Both the position numbers and the translations under genes were made by a program. From CAAGNP01 sp045644725 (lineage in GTDB: Bacteria > Bacteroidota > Bacteroidia > Bacteroidales > UBA932), in assembly GCA_045644725.1 (NCBI GenBank), contig JAZRHK010000096.1, forward strand, positions 1-5,792: a stretch of 5,792 bases of DNA, written 5' to 3'. Position 1 is the first letter of the stretch, and every line of letters begins with the position of its first letter. Shown here one piece after another: positions 5,720 to 5,792 of the stretch. The notes beneath the pieces were generated by a model. The model worked only from the letters and a program-made list of their open reading frames with translations. It did not search any database and was not told the DNA's origin.

Positions 5720-5792
5720 AAGTCGGAGGCCAAGCGGTCTTAGGAAGACAAGAGAGACTAACAACTCCTTGGCTCACAGAACGACATGGCTA
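5720..5792. other. Sequencing adapter contamination (MGI/BGISEQ, with index)
   Basis: Bases 5720-5751 match the 32-nt MGI/BGISEQ adapter beginning AAGTCGGAGGCCAAGCGG and ending GGAAGACAA. Bases 5752-5761 (GAGAGACTAA) fit the 10-nt sample index. Bases 5762-5792 (CAACTCCTTGGCTCACAG... ending ACATGGCTA) are the reverse complement of the second MGI adapter. The order adapter, 10-nt index, adapter is exactly that of a read-through library molecule. These 73 bases are not genomic and create a false start codon and false N-terminus for the minus-strand gene ending at 5464. The recognition is from memory of the adapter sequences. Confidence 0.95.

Noticed and set aside
5731..5733. TTG start codon for the minus-strand gene upstream of trmB
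   Set aside because: It lies in adapter sequence, as does the in-frame stop at 5740-5742. The gene is cut by the contig edge, not short.

Overview
The window looks like a fragment of a Bacteroidota genome, most likely order Bacteroidales. The evidence is a TAnnTTTG-type -7 promoter box, mostly A/T-rich leaders without Shine-Dalgarno sequences, small porin-family outer-membrane barrels ending in Phe, and a TrmB of the Bacteroidota type. No rRNA, tRNA, CRISPR array, transposase or integrase was seen. The window is one edge of a draft assembly: the left end cuts into a gene, and the last 73 bases (5720-5792) are not genomic. They match the MGI/BGISEQ library adapter pair with a 10-nt index between the two halves.

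Plus strand, 1-2295: the C-terminal two thirds of an RND efflux permease of the HAE-1 (AcrB-like) type, followed after 3 nt by a 97-residue PII-like protein. This start has the only strong Shine-Dalgarno sequence in the window. The pair looks like one operon, with the PII-like protein a candidate regulator or accessory of the pump.

Plus strand, 2296-4837: a short intergenic region holds a Bacteroidota-type -7 box inside an inverted repeat. It is followed by four tightly spaced genes: a small outer-membrane barrel protein, thioredoxin (CGPC active site), a larger paralogous barrel protein, and a long-chain trans-polyprenyl diphosphate synthase. Gaps of 27, 12 and 11 nt suggest one transcript combining envelope proteins, thiol redox chemistry and isoprenoid (quinone side chain) synthesis.

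Minus strand, 5719-4812: the 3' part of an upstream gene (possibly GldH-like) overlaps the start of trmB, the tRNA m7G46 methyltransferase. trmB converges on the polyprenyl synthase gene, and the two coding regions overlap by 26 bp with no intergenic terminator.

Most of the content is ordinary core genome. The points worth a second look are the PII-like/RND pairing, the barrel paralogues flanking thioredoxin, the convergent overlap, the promoter-embedded inverted repeat and the adapter contamination. I see no clear evidence of an undescribed multi-gene system.
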